Source: an uncultured Blautia sp.
GTDB taxonomy: Bacteria > Bacillota > Clostridia > Lachnospirales > Lachnospiraceae
Direction: 5' to 3'
NCBI GenBank assembly: GCA_945864225.1
Contig: CAMBAL010000010.1
Span: 1-50,468 of the forward strand
DNA length: 50,468 bases
Shown piece after piece: positions 17,896 to 26,245 of this stretch. Position 1 is the first letter of the stretch. Each line of letters starts with the position of its first letter. Below the pieces are notes generated by a model. It was not told the origin of the DNA. It was given only the letters and a program-made list of their open reading frames with translations, and searched no databases. A program made the position numbers and the translations under genes.

Positions 17896-17904
17896 TGTTA
17901 GAAT
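17896..17904 (+). promoter_or_regulatory. Possible extended -10 promoter of pyk
   Basis: TGTTAGAAT fits an extended -10 box about 30 bp before the pyk start. A TTGACA at 17862-17867 is too far upstream to pair with it (31 bp), so the actual start site is uncertain. Confidence 0.35.
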
Positions 17905-17933
17905 AAAAACAGAACAATACAAGGAGGGAACAT

Positions 17934-19346
17934 ATGCGCAAGACAAAAATTATCTGTACCATTGGACCTGCCAGTGATAATGAAGAGACATTGACACAAA
18001 TGTGCAAAGCCGGTATGAATATTGCCAGACTGAATTTTTCCCACGGTACGCATGAGGAGCATCAGATTAAGATCGACCTGATCAAAAAAGTCCGCAAAAA
18101 ACTCAATCTTCCGATTGCGATCATGCTGGATACCAAAGGCCCGGAATACAGGATTAAAACTTTTGAAAATAAAAAAATTGAACTTGCAGACGGAGACACT
18201 TTTACGTTTACGACAGATGATATCGTAGGTGATCAGACAAGGGTTTCCGTTACTTATAAACATCTGATCGAAGATCTGAAGGTTGGCGATACCATCCTGG
18301 TCAATAATGGACTGGTGATTTTTGAGGTACAGAGCCTGGAAGGAACCAATGCCGTATGCAAGGTAATCGCAGGCGGTGTGCTGTCTGACAGAAAGAGTAT
18401 GAACTTCCCCAATCGTCTGATGACCAACGATTTCCTCAGTGAACAGGATAAAGAAGACCTGCTGTTCGGTATCGAAAATGATGTGGATTTTGTTGCCGCT
18501 TCTTTTGTATCCACGAAGCAGGATATGAAAGATATCCGTGATTTCCTTGATGAAAACGGAGGCAAAGATATTGATATTATCGCCAAGATCGAGAACCGTT
18601 CCGGCGTGGAAAATATTGATGATATCTGTTCTCTGGCAGATGGTATTATGGTAGCCCGCGGTGACCTTGGCGTGGAGATTCCGTTTGTGGAAGTGCCTTC
18701 CGTACAGAAATATCTGATCCGCAAATGCCGTATGATGGGCAAGCGGGTCATTACTGCAACAGAGATGCTGGAGTCTATGATCCATAATCCGCGTCCTACC
18801 CGTGCAGAGATTTCTGACGTTGCCAACGCGGTTTATGATGGAACCTCCGCAGTCATGCTTTCCGGAGAATCTGCTGCAGGTGATTACCCGGTAGCAGCAG
18901 TGAAGAACATGGCTGAAATTGCAGAATTTACCGAGCAGCGAATTGATTACACCGAGTGGTTCAGAACCAATGAGTATAAAATTCACAGCAATCTGGATGC
19001 CATTTCCCATGGAACCTGTGCCATGGCAATTGACGTAAATGCCAAATGCATCGTGGTAAGTTCCTTAAGCGGTATGACCGCCCGTATGGTCAGCCGTTTC
19101 CGCTGTCCGGTAGACATTATGGGCATGACGACCTCCGAAAAAGTATGGCGCAAACTGAATCTGAGCTGGGCTGTGACACCGGTCCTCAGCGAAGAGTTCA
19201 ATTCCCAGGATGTGATGTTCTATCACGGTGTTTACTGCGCAAAGAAGATTTTTGGACTGAAAAAAGGTGACAGTCTCGTTCTCACTGGCGGTCAGATTAA
19301 TGGAAAAACAGGAAATACCAACACGATCAAGATTGAAACTATATAA
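17934..19346 (+). CDS. pyk: Pyruvate kinase
   Basis: 470-residue enzyme making pyruvate and ATP from phosphoenolpyruvate and ADP. Visible are TKIICTIGPAS (start), GMNIARLNFSHG, MLDTKGPEYR, the active-site stretch DIIAKIENRSGVENIDDI, GIMVARGDLGVEIPF and AEISDVANAVYDGTSAVMLS. The length matches the short form without the extra C-terminal PEP-utiliser domain found in Bacillus. AAGGAGGG precedes the ATG. Its stop lies five bases from the stop of the convergent LysR gene, with no hairpin between them. Confidence 0.96.
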   Translation: MRKTKIICTIGPASDNEETLTQMCKAGMNIARLNFSHGTHEEHQIKIDLIKKVRKKLNLPIAIMLDTKGPEYRIKTFENKKIELADGDTFTFTTDDIVGDQTRVSVTYKHLIEDLKVGDTILVNNGLVIFEVQSLEGTNAVCKVIAGGVLSDRKSMNFPNRLMTNDFLSEQDKEDLLFGIENDVDFVAASFVSTKQDMKDIRDFLDENGGKDIDIIAKIENRSGVENIDDICSLADGIMVARGDLGVEIPFVEVPSVQKYLIRKCRMMGKRVITATEMLESMIHNPRPTRAEISDVANAVYDGTSAVMLSGESAAGDYPVAAVKNMAEIAEFTEQRIDYTEWFRTNEYKIHSNLDAISHGTCAMAIDVNAKCIVVSSLSGMTARMVSRFRCPVDIMGMTTSEKVWRKLNLSWAVTPVLSEEFNSQDVMFYHGVYCAKKIFGLKKGDSLVLTGGQINGKTGNTNTIKIETI

Positions 19347-19351
19347 GGAAA

Positions 19352-20266
19352 TCAGTGGATTTTGTAAAATTCCTGTACGAATTTGATAAACTGCTTTACA
19401 TGCGGTTTCAGAATTCTGTTTTTGCTGTAAACAATAGAAAAGGTACGCTTTCGGGCAGATTCTCCTAATGGAAAAACGAGAATCTGCCTTGTTTTTTGCA
19501 GATCTGTAACGGAACGGGCAGAAAGGATGGAAATCCCCAGACCGTTGACAATGGACTTTTTGATAGACTCCAGATCGTTCATACGGGCAACCACGTTCAG
19601 CTGAGAAGAAGAAATGCCGTGATCTTCCAGAAATACATCAATTTCCTTGCGGGTACCGGAACCGTTTTCCCGGAGAATAAAAGGCTCCTTCAGAAATTCC
19701 TCGAGGAAGGTTTGGTTGTCGAGAGAGATTTCGTTGTTTTTCCGGGCAAGAAAATGATCATTGACTGGCGTAGCAATGACAAGAGAATCCTGGCAGAAGG
19801 GAATGAAACAGCAGGATTCTTCGTCAATTTCCTGGCCGACCAGACTCAGGTCCACACTTCCGTCCAGAACTTTTTGAATCGCTCCCATGCTGTCCGACTG
19901 CCAGGAGTGAAAAAACACGTCCTCTGCCTCCTTCCCGAAGGCACACAAAAGCTCTGGAAGCAGGTAGGAGGATGGGATTGTGGAGACACCGATATCAATG
20001 ATTTTTTTGCGGGTTCCGGTAAATTCTTCTACCAGATGATTGCGCATGTTCAGCATCTGAATCGCACAGTCATAAAGCTGATATCCTCTTGTGGTAACTG
20101 TAATTTTCTTAGTAGTGCGGATGATCAGGCGGGAATTGAGTTCTGTCTCCAGAGAACGGATATGGGCGCTGATCGTGGGCTGTGTCAGATAAAGATGGCG
20201 TGCCGCTTCAGAAAAACTGTTGTATTCCACGACTGCAACAAATGCTTCCAATTGTTTAAATTCCAT
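19352..20266 (-). CDS. LysR family regulator of the selenium-associated cluster
   Basis: 304-residue LysR protein. The helix-turn-helix is at about residues 4-62 (FKQLEAFVAVVEYNSFSEAA, then RHLYLTQPTISAHIRSLETE), followed by the two-lobed substrate-binding domain. The start at 20266 gives the canonical MEFKQLEAF and overlaps the end of the upstream aminotransferase gene by 11 bases, so the two are co-translated. LysR regulators of this kind are known to accompany YedE-type selenium genes; here the aminotransferase is on the same strand and yedE is divergent. The inducer is unknown. It ends five bases from the pyk stop, convergently. Confidence 0.88.
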   Translation of the reverse strand: MEFKQLEAFVAVVEYNSFSEAARHLYLTQPTISAHIRSLETELNSRLIIRTTKKITVTTRGYQLYDCAIQMLNMRNHLVEEFTGTRKKIIDIGVSTIPSSYLLPELLCAFGKEAEDVFFHSWQSDSMGAIQKVLDGSVDLSLVGQEIDEESCCFIPFCQDSLVIATPVNDHFLARKNNEISLDNQTFLEEFLKEPFILRENGSGTRKEIDVFLEDHGISSSQLNVVARMNDLESIKKSIVNGLGISILSARSVTDLQKTRQILVFPLGESARKRTFSIVYSKNRILKPHVKQFIKFVQEFYKIH

Positions 20267-21551
20267 GATGGTTTTCTCCCTTATACGGACATCCCGTAAT
20301 TTCTGCCAGGGCATGAAGGGCGGTGTCCAATTCTTCTTCCGTATTGTCCTGTCCGAAGGAAAAACGGATGGTTCCGGCAGGATAAGTCCCCAGTGTCTTG
20401 TGTGCGTTTGGTGCGCAGTGAAGTCCGACTCTGGTCATGATTCCATAATTGCTGTCCAGCTCAAAAGCAGCCTGCGCCATATCAAGATTCAGAGTCTGCA
20501 GAGATACCACAGCACAGCGCCCGTTTGTATCTTTTTTTCCGATGATTCTTATCTCTTTTTCCTCAGGATCCATGCGTGTGATTCCGTCCAGGAAATACTG
20601 TGTCAGATGCATTTCTTTCCGGAAAATTTGTTCCATAGAACTCTGGAAAAGATCATCTGTGGAACTGTTTTTTATAGAACTCTGGAAGAGATTTTTTCCA
20701 GAATTGTTCTCCATGGAAATCTCGAAAAAATCATTCTTGGAACTGTTCTCCAGATCGTTTAGTGCGGCATGAAGTCCAAGGATTCCCGGGATGTTCGGTG
20801 TGCCCGGCTCGAAACGGTCAGGCAGAAAAGCGGGAATTTCTTCGGTATGTGAGATACTTCCGGTTCCTCCGCTGAGCAGAGGTTCGACCAGCTGTGCCAG
20901 CTCCGGACGGATCAGAAAACCGCCGATTCCCTGAGGACCGCGAAGTCCTTTATGTCCGGTGAAAGCCAGAGCGTCAATGTTCATTTTCTCCATATCAACA
21001 GGAAGGATTCCTGCAGTCTGAGCCGTGTCAAGAATAAAAAAGATACCATGTTTACGGCAGAGGTGTCCGATTTCACGGACAGGAAGGATGGTGCCGCACA
21101 CATTGGAAGCATGAAGACAGACAAGAACTTTGGTGTTGGGACGAATCAGACTTTCGACAGATTCCGGATCCATGCTTCCATCAGTCCCGCAGGGAATACG
21201 GTCAAACGTGACTCCGTGGGAGAGAAGCTGTGTCAGAGGACGCATGACAGCATTGTGCTCCATGGCAGATACCAGTACATGGTCTCCGTTTTTAAGCAGC
21301 CCTTTGAGAAGAATATTCAGACTGGCGGTAATATTACCGGTAAAAATGACATTTCTGCAGTCCTTAAAATGGAACAGCCGGCAAAGCTGCTCTCTGGTAT
21401 CGTAAATCTGTTCCTCCACGGAATAGGCGGTTTCATACCCTCCCCGGTTTACATTTACAGCAAATCCGCTTAGATACTGATAAACCATATCCGCTGCAGA
21501 GGGTGCCTTGGGAAAAGAAGTACTTGCCTGATCAAGATAAATTTTTTTCAT
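20256..21551 (-). CDS. Cysteine desulfurase-like class V aminotransferase, selenium-associated
   Basis: 431-residue PLP enzyme of the cysteine desulfurase/selenocysteine lyase family. The PLP lysine is Lys201 in FTGHKGLRGPQG and the sulfur- or selenium-handling cysteine is Cys379 in VGLHCAPNAHKTLGT. It probably liberates sulfur or selenium for the carrier proteins encoded across the divergent promoter. Oddly, residues 268-306 are three 13-residue tandem repeats (ENSSKNDFFEISM, ENNSGKNLFQSSI, KNSSTDDLFQSSM) inserted before EQIFRKEM, absent from normal members as I know them. The frame is preserved, so the protein is likely made. Confidence 0.88.
   Translation of the reverse strand: MKKIYLDQASTSFPKAPSAADMVYQYLSGFAVNVNRGGYETAYSVEEQIYDTREQLCRLFHFKDCRNVIFTGNITASLNILLKGLLKNGDHVLVSAMEHNAVMRPLTQLLSHGVTFDRIPCGTDGSMDPESVESLIRPNTKVLVCLHASNVCGTILPVREIGHLCRKHGIFFILDTAQTAGILPVDMEKMNIDALAFTGHKGLRGPQGIGGFLIRPELAQLVEPLLSGGTGSISHTEEIPAFLPDRFEPGTPNIPGILGLHAALNDLENSSKNDFFEISMENNSGKNLFQSSIKNSSTDDLFQSSMEQIFRKEMHLTQYFLDGITRMDPEEKEIRIIGKKDTNGRCAVVSLQTLNLDMAQAAFELDSNYGIMTRVGLHCAPNAHKTLGTYPAGTIRFSFGQDNTEEELDTALHALAEITGCPYKGENHHGI
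20634..20750 (-). repeat. Three 39-bp tandem repeats within the aminotransferase gene
   Basis: Three consecutive 39-bp units with moderate divergence encode 13 residues each. The period is a multiple of three, so copy-number change keeps the frame. The insertion probably falls in a surface region ahead of the C-terminal small domain. Confidence 0.8.
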
Positions 21552-21617
21552 GATGTTGCTCCGTTCTTAAGTGATATTTATAACCGAAACAGTAATGTAT
21601 TTATCGTGGCTTATAGA

Positions 21618-21719
21618 GGTTTCAAAACAACATATCGGTTTCAAAAACGAGGTATGAAAACCATTATATCATTATTTATTGATATAATCTATAAATATTA
21701 TCGAAAATAATCTATAAAT
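21618..21719. promoter_or_regulatory. Divergent regulatory region with direct repeats
   Basis: Between the aminotransferase (minus) and yedE (plus) there are two copies of GGTTTCAAAA (21618 and 21637, 19 bp apart), a partial inverted GAAAACC (21656), and two copies of ATAATCTATAAAT (21684 and 21707, 23 bp apart). Such repeats in a LysR-controlled divergent region are candidates for the regulator's sites. Confidence 0.4.
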
Positions 21720-21721
21720 TA

Positions 21722-21751
21722 TTGGAAGAATCCGGTCCAGAATGATATGAT
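21722..21751 (+). promoter_or_regulatory. Probable promoter of yedE
   Basis: TTGGAA (21722-21727), an 18-bp spacer and TATGAT (21746-21751). A CCCGGGA...TTCCGGG hairpin lies in the leader at about 21763-21783. Confidence 0.5.
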
Positions 21752-21811
21752 TACTATAAAGTCCCGGGACAATGTTTCCGGGTATTTTCTAAGAGAAAGG
21801 AAGGGTTACGA

Positions 21812-22891
21812 ATGAAAAACGAAAAAACAGTCATTGCAGGTGCCGGTGTGGTCATCGGACTGATTGCAGCAGCTCTTGTATTTTTTGGAAATCCGGCAAA
21901 TATGGGCTTCTGCATCGCATGTTTCCTGCGTGATACTTCCGGTGCACTTGGACTGCATTCTGCAGCAGCAGTTCAGTACATCCGTCCGGAGATTATCGGT
22001 CTGGTACTGGGATCCTGCATTCTTGCACTGGTAAACAAAGAATTTAAACCAAGAGGAGGAAGTGCTCCTGTCACACGTTTTGTGCTTGGAATGTTTGTGA
22101 TGATCGGCTGTCTCATGTTTTTGGGCTGTCCGTTCCGTATGATTCTTCGCCTTGCCGGCGGTGATCTGAATGCAGTTTTCGGACTTGTGGGATTCGTTGC
22201 CGGAATTCTTGCCGGCGTATTTTTCCTGAAAAGAGGTTATACGCTGAAACGTTCCTACAAAATGCAGAAAACAGAAGGTGCTCTTTTCCCGGTTGTGGAA
22301 ATTGTGCTGTTGGTACTTCTCCTTGCAGCACCTGCATTTATCCACTTTACAGAACCGGACGGAGGTCCCGGTGCGAAACATGCGGCAATTGTGATCTCAC
22401 TGGCAGCAGGCCTGATCGTAGGAGCTTTGGCTCAGAAAACACGTCTCTGTATGGTTGGCGGTATCCGTGATGCCGTATTATTCAGAGAATACAAGCTTCT
22501 GATCGGTTTTGCAGCAATTCTGATCAGCGCATTTGTCGGAAATCTGATTCTGAGTGCAGTGACCGGAAATACCTATTTCCATCTGGGATTTACCGGACAG
22601 GCAGTTGCACATACAGACGGATTATGGAATGCTCTTGGAATGATGCTGGCAGGTTTTGGATGCGTGCTTCTTGGCGGATGTCCTCTTCGTCAGCTGGTAC
22701 TTGCAGGAGAGGGAAATACGGATTCCGCTGTAGCTGTATTTGGCCTGATGACAGGTGCAGCTATTGCGCATAACTTTGGTCTTGCTTCTTCCGCAGATGG
22801 ACCGACTGCGAATGGAAAAATTGCAGTTGTGATCGGTTTTGTTGTGGTATGTGTGATCGCGGCATTGAATTCCGGGAAAAAGGAAGCATGA
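21812..22891 (+). CDS. yedE: YedE family selenium-associated membrane transporter
   Basis: 359-residue membrane protein built from two related halves of the YeeE/YedE fold, with about ten hydrophobic segments. Conserved cysteine-containing segments recur: FCIACFLRDTSGALG (about residue 32), LGCPFRMILRLAGGDLNA (about 108), LCMVGGIRDAVLF (about 212) and LGGCPLRQLVLAGEG (about 288). Members of this branch occur with selenium metabolism genes and are thought to move a selenium or sulfur species. It starts the plus-strand arm of the cluster; a TusA-like gene follows after 94 bp. Confidence 0.88.
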   Translation: MKNEKTVIAGAGVVIGLIAAALVFFGNPANMGFCIACFLRDTSGALGLHSAAAVQYIRPEIIGLVLGSCILALVNKEFKPRGGSAPVTRFVLGMFVMIGCLMFLGCPFRMILRLAGGDLNAVFGLVGFVAGILAGVFFLKRGYTLKRSYKMQKTEGALFPVVEIVLLVLLLAAPAFIHFTEPDGGPGAKHAAIVISLAAGLIVGALAQKTRLCMVGGIRDAVLFREYKLLIGFAAILISAFVGNLILSAVTGNTYFHLGFTGQAVAHTDGLWNALGMMLAGFGCVLLGGCPLRQLVLAGEGNTDSAVAVFGLMTGAAIAHNFGLASSADGPTANGKIAVVIGFVVVCVIAALNSGKKEA

Positions 22892-22985
22892 GAAAACGTA
22901 AAATAGCATGAGAAGATCATAAGAAAAGAATAAAAGACGCTGCTGTTGAAGTTATTTGACAAGTTGTTACATAAGGAGAATGTTT

Positions 22986-23192
22986 ATGAAAACAATTGAT
23001 GCAAGAGGTCTTTCCTGTCCGGAACCGGTAATTATGACAAAAAATGCACTCGCATCCGGTGAGAAAGAATATGAAGTACTGGTGGATAATGTGACGGCTA
23101 AAGAAAATGTCACACGCTTTGCAGCCCACCAGGGTTACCAGGTAAATGCGACAGAACAGGGAGAAGATTATCTCCTGAAACTGAAGAAATGA
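22986..23192 (+). CDS. TusA/YedF-like sulfur or selenium carrier protein
   Basis: 68-residue protein of the TusA/SirA family with the CPxP signature in DARGLSCPEPVIMTKNAL; Cys12 would carry a persulfide or perselenide. Full YedF has this domain plus a DsrE-like half; here only the TusA half is present. AAGGAG sits eight bases before the ATG at 22986. The next gene overlaps by ATGA, so the two are translationally coupled. Confidence 0.85.
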   Translation: MKTIDARGLSCPEPVIMTKNALASGEKEYEVLVDNVTAKENVTRFAAHQGYQVNATEQGEDYLLKLKK

Positions 23193-23434
23193 ACGAATAT
23201 ATTGCTACATTTTATTCGCATTTTGGCGCGGTCTGTTTCAAAAAAGCATGTGTTTCCTGTGGTTTGCCGGCAGTGATCATGCCGGTTCCCAGAAGTCTCA
23301 GTTCTTCCTGCGGAACCTGTGTGAAATTTCAGGCACCAGGAGAACAGGATTTTCCGGAGAAAAACGAGGAAATAGAGCAGATCGTCCGCACAGAAGGCGG
23401 CCGTTTTGTACAGATCTATGAAGCAGAAGAGTGA
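23189..23434 (+). CDS. DUF3343 family protein
   Basis: 81-residue small protein with MNEYIATFYSHFGAVCFKKA followed by CVSCGLPAVIMPVPRSLSSS and CGTCVKF, the layout of DUF3343, a family that travels with YedE/YedF-type genes. The four cysteines (16, 21, 24 and around 41-44) suggest metal, sulfur or selenium handling. Its start overlaps the stop of the TusA-like gene. No precise biochemical function is known to me. Confidence 0.8.
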   Translation: MNEYIATFYSHFGAVCFKKACVSCGLPAVIMPVPRSLSSSCGTCVKFQAPGEQDFPEKNEEIEQIVRTEGGRFVQIYEAEE

Positions 23435-23445
23435 AAGAATTTGAA

Positions 23446-23481
23446 TGAAAAAGAAGCGAGAGTAATCCCGCTTCTTTTTCA
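23446..23481 (+). terminator. Terminator of the yedE unit
   Basis: TGAAAAAGAAGCG (23446-23458) pairs perfectly with CGCTTCTTTTTCA (23469-23481). Confidence 0.75.
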
Positions 23482-23514
23482 TATTACAGGAAAGTGCTCC
23501 GCATTTTCCTGTTA
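23481..23514. repeat. ATTACAGGAAA hairpin repeat, copy 1 (degenerate)
   Basis: ATATTACAGGAAAGTGC ... GCATTTTCCTGT matches the perfect hairpins at 24187-24237 and 28244-28292, with the right end changed. Confidence 0.6.
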
Positions 23515-23573
23515 GAACATTTGGGATTCCATGTATAGCTGTAGTTGTCTATGTAGAACCAAATGTATAATAA

Positions 23574-23602
23574 TTGACATTTCTTCGAATAAAATATAGA
23601 CT
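23574..23602 (+). promoter_or_regulatory. Promoter of greA
   Basis: TTGACA (23574-23579), 17-bp spacer, TAGACT (23597-23602); TATAGA two bases earlier is an alternative -10. Confidence 0.55.
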
Positions 23603-23674
23603 AGAATGTGTTTGGAAATTGCTTTCCCACAAACTGAAAAATAACGAAGAAAAGACAGAAGGAGCAATCACTAT

Positions 23675-24175
23675 ATGGGAGAAAAACTGACACAAAAAGA
23701 TGTGGAAAAAATAGAACAGGAAATCGAACATCGCAAACTGGTCGTCCGCAAGGAAGCAATCGAGGCCGTAAAAGAAGCCCGCGCACAGGGGGACCTCAGT
23801 GAAAACTTTGAATACTATGCTGCTAAAAAACATAAAAACCAGAACGAAAGCCGTATCCGTTATCTGGAGAGAATGCTGAAAACAGCAGATATCGTGGCCG
23901 ATACATCCAAAGCAGGAGAGGTGGGTATGGACGATATTGTGGAAGTGGAATTTGAAGAGGATGGAGAAGTAGAAAAGTACAAACTGGTAACATCCATACG
24001 CGGAAATTCCCTGGAAAACCGTGTGAGTATTGAATCTCCAATCGGCAAAGCGCTGAAAGGACATAAAGTGGGTGACCGGGTGGAAGTAAAGGTAAACGAT
24101 CATTACAGCTACTACCTGAAAATCCGTGCAATTGATAAGACTGGTTCTGAAGATGAAGACATCCGGGGCTTCTGA
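23675..24175 (+). CDS. greA: Transcription elongation factor GreA
   Basis: 166-residue factor that rescues backtracked RNA polymerase by stimulating transcript cleavage. The N-terminal coiled coil (about residues 5-80) contains the acidic tip region EARAQGDLSENFEYYAAKKH, and the C-terminal FKBP-like domain ends with GNSLENRVSIESPIGKALKG. AGGAG is close upstream of the ATG. It is monocistronic, between its own promoter and a long hairpin repeat that follows 11 bases after the stop. Confidence 0.94.
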   Translation: MGEKLTQKDVEKIEQEIEHRKLVVRKEAIEAVKEARAQGDLSENFEYYAAKKHKNQNESRIRYLERMLKTADIVADTSKAGEVGMDDIVEVEFEEDGEVEKYKLVTSIRGNSLENRVSIESPIGKALKGHKVGDRVEVKVNDHYSYYLKIRAIDKTGSEDEDIRGF

Positions 24176-24186
24176 TCCGGGAGAGA

Positions 24187-24237
24187 CTTTTTTATATTAC
24201 AGGAAAGTGCTTTGCATTTTCCTGTAATATAAAAAAG
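24187..24237. repeat. ATTACAGGAAA hairpin repeat, copy 2
   Basis: CTTTTTTATATTACAGGAAA (24187-24206) pairs perfectly over 20 bp with 24218-24237, around GTGCTTTGCAT. It lies directly after greA and probably ends its transcript, although the T run is in the left arm. Confidence 0.75.
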
Positions 24238-24414
24238 ATAGTTTGCGGAAAAAATCATGGGGCAGATGTTTTTGCTCCTATATGAATGAAGAAAATCAGA
24301 CATTTTCGCCTGATTTTACATAGATTTAACATAGGGCAGGGGAAAACTTTACATACTTTTTCTAGAATAAAATGAATTATATGAATAAGAAAAAATATGT
24401 AAAGGAGCGAAATC

Positions 24415-26184
24415 ATGGATTTTTTCAGTTTTTTGACCCTGTTCGGCGGTCTTGCCATGTTCCTGTATGGAATGCAGATTATGGGAGACGGACTCGCCAA
24501 AGTATCCGGCGGCAAGCTGGAACGGATTCTGGAGAACCTCACCTCTAACCGCATCAAAGCTGTTTTGCTGGGAGCCGCTGTGACCGCTGTTATTCAGTCG
24601 TCATCTGCAACAACCGTTATGGTTGTCGGATTTGTAAACTCCGGAATCATGAAACTATCCCAGGCGATTGGTATCATTATGGGAGCAAATATCGGTACGA
24701 CTGCGACTTCCTGGATCTTGAGTCTTGCGGGAATCGAGAGCAGTAATTTCTTTCTGCGTCTTTTGAAACCGAGTTCCTTTTCTCCGATTCTGGCAATGAT
24801 CGGTATCATTTTCCTGATGTTTACAAAGAGTCCGAGAAAGAAAGATATCGGAACGATTCTGGTTGGCTTTGCGGTTCTGATGTTTGGTATGGAGTCCATG
24901 AGCGGTGCCGTAAAACCACTGGCAAATGTTCCGGAATTTACCAATATCCTGCTGAAATTTTCCAATCCGCTTCTGGGTATGCTGGCAGGTACGATTCTGA
25001 CAGCGGTAATCCAGTCATCTTCCGCTTCCGTAGGTATTCTGCAGGCACTTTGTGTGACAGGAGCAGTGCGGTACAGCGTGGCTCTTCCGATCATTATGGG
25101 TCAGAATATCGGTACTTGTGTGACTGCACTTCTGTCCTCCATCGGAGCAAAGAAGAATGCAAAACGTGCCGCAATGGTGCATCTGTATTTTAACCTGATT
25201 GGCACAGTTGTATTTATGGCTGTATTCTATACGCTGAATGGAATCATTCATTTTGACTTCCTGAATGAAGCGGTAAATCCTGCACAGGTGGCAGTGATTC
25301 ACAGTGTATTTAATGTAACAGCAACCCTGATCTGGCTTCCGTTTGCCGGTCTTCTGGAAAAACTTGCCTGCCTTACCATACGTGATTCAAAAGAAGATAT
25401 GGCAGCGTCTCTGGAAGATCAGGAGTTCATGATTCTGGAATCCCGTTTTCTGGAAAAACCGGCTTTTGCTGTGGAACAGGGACGAAATGCAGCAAGACGC
25501 ATGGCAAAAGAATCTCATCAGTCTCTGCGCCTGGCCTTGAGTCTGGTGGGAAATTATGAGGAAGAAATGGCGGAACGGGTGGATAAAATGGAGTCTAAGG
25601 TAGACCGTTATGAGGATGAACTGGGTACCTATCTGGTGAAATTAAGCCATAAGGATCTGTCCGAAAATGACAGTCACAGTGTGGCGATTATGCTCCATTG
25701 TATCGGAGATTTTGAACGTATATCAGATCATGCGGTCAATATTATGGAATCCGCAAGAGAATTGTATGAGAAGGGTGCGGGTTTTTCTCAGAAAGCCATG
25801 GAAGAACTTGCTGTATTGTCTCAGGCGGTGGAAGATATTGTGCAGCTGACCTATAATGTATTTGACAGACAGGACGTAAAACTGGCAGAGAAAATCGAGC
25901 CTCTGGAAGAACGGATCGATGAACTGTGCAAGGAATTGAAATATCGTCATGTACAGCGTCTGCAGGATGGAGTCTGTACCATTGAGATGGGGTTTGTTCT
26001 TTCAGATATCACTACAAATCTGGAACGAGTGGCAGATCACTGTTCCAATATCGGGGTATGTATTACTCAGGTCAGGGAAGACCTGTATGACACACACAGT
26101 CATCTGGATGTGGTAAAAAGTGCGGAGGATGAGTACTTTTATCGTGAACTGGAAGAGGTTCGCAAGCAGTATGTCCTGCCGTAA
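24415..26184 (+). CDS. Na+/phosphate cotransporter with PhoU-like C-terminal domain
   Basis: 589-residue protein of the NptA family. The membrane half contains the paired signatures VIQSSSATTVMVVGFVNSG (about residue 60) and VIQSSSASVGILQALCV (about 198), characteristic of inverted-repeat Na/Pi transporters. From about residue 350 a cytoplasmic PhoU-like helical domain follows (HCIGDFERISDHAVNIMESA, and NLERVADHCSNIGVCI near the end). It probably imports phosphate with sodium and senses or limits flux through the PhoU part. A PhoB/PhoR-like pair is encoded 61 bp downstream, so phosphate control is a reasonable inference. Confidence 0.9.
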   Translation: MDFFSFLTLFGGLAMFLYGMQIMGDGLAKVSGGKLERILENLTSNRIKAVLLGAAVTAVIQSSSATTVMVVGFVNSGIMKLSQAIGIIMGANIGTTATSWILSLAGIESSNFFLRLLKPSSFSPILAMIGIIFLMFTKSPRKKDIGTILVGFAVLMFGMESMSGAVKPLANVPEFTNILLKFSNPLLGMLAGTILTAVIQSSSASVGILQALCVTGAVRYSVALPIIMGQNIGTCVTALLSSIGAKKNAKRAAMVHLYFNLIGTVVFMAVFYTLNGIIHFDFLNEAVNPAQVAVIHSVFNVTATLIWLPFAGLLEKLACLTIRDSKEDMAASLEDQEFMILESRFLEKPAFAVEQGRNAARRMAKESHQSLRLALSLVGNYEEEMAERVDKMESKVDRYEDELGTYLVKLSHKDLSENDSHSVAIMLHCIGDFERISDHAVNIMESARELYEKGAGFSQKAMEELAVLSQAVEDIVQLTYNVFDRQDVKLAEKIEPLEERIDELCKELKYRHVQRLQDGVCTIEMGFVLSDITTNLERVADHCSNIGVCITQVREDLYDTHSHLDVVKSAEDEYFYRELEEVRKQYVLP

Positions 26185-26245
26185 AAGCAGCATGACTGCA
26201 GGAGGCTGAGTGGTTAATGGATACGCTCCGGGAAGGAGAACAATC

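Noticed and set aside
17898-19010. Minus-strand frame of 370 codons
   Set aside because: It is antisense to pyk, whose motifs are complete.
21812-23434. In-frame UGA selenocysteine in the selenium cluster
   Set aside because: All five genes read through to natural stops with no internal TGA.
23189-23434. DUF3343 gene fused to the TusA-like gene as one YedF
   Set aside because: They are in different frames with a clear ATGA overlap, so they are two proteins.
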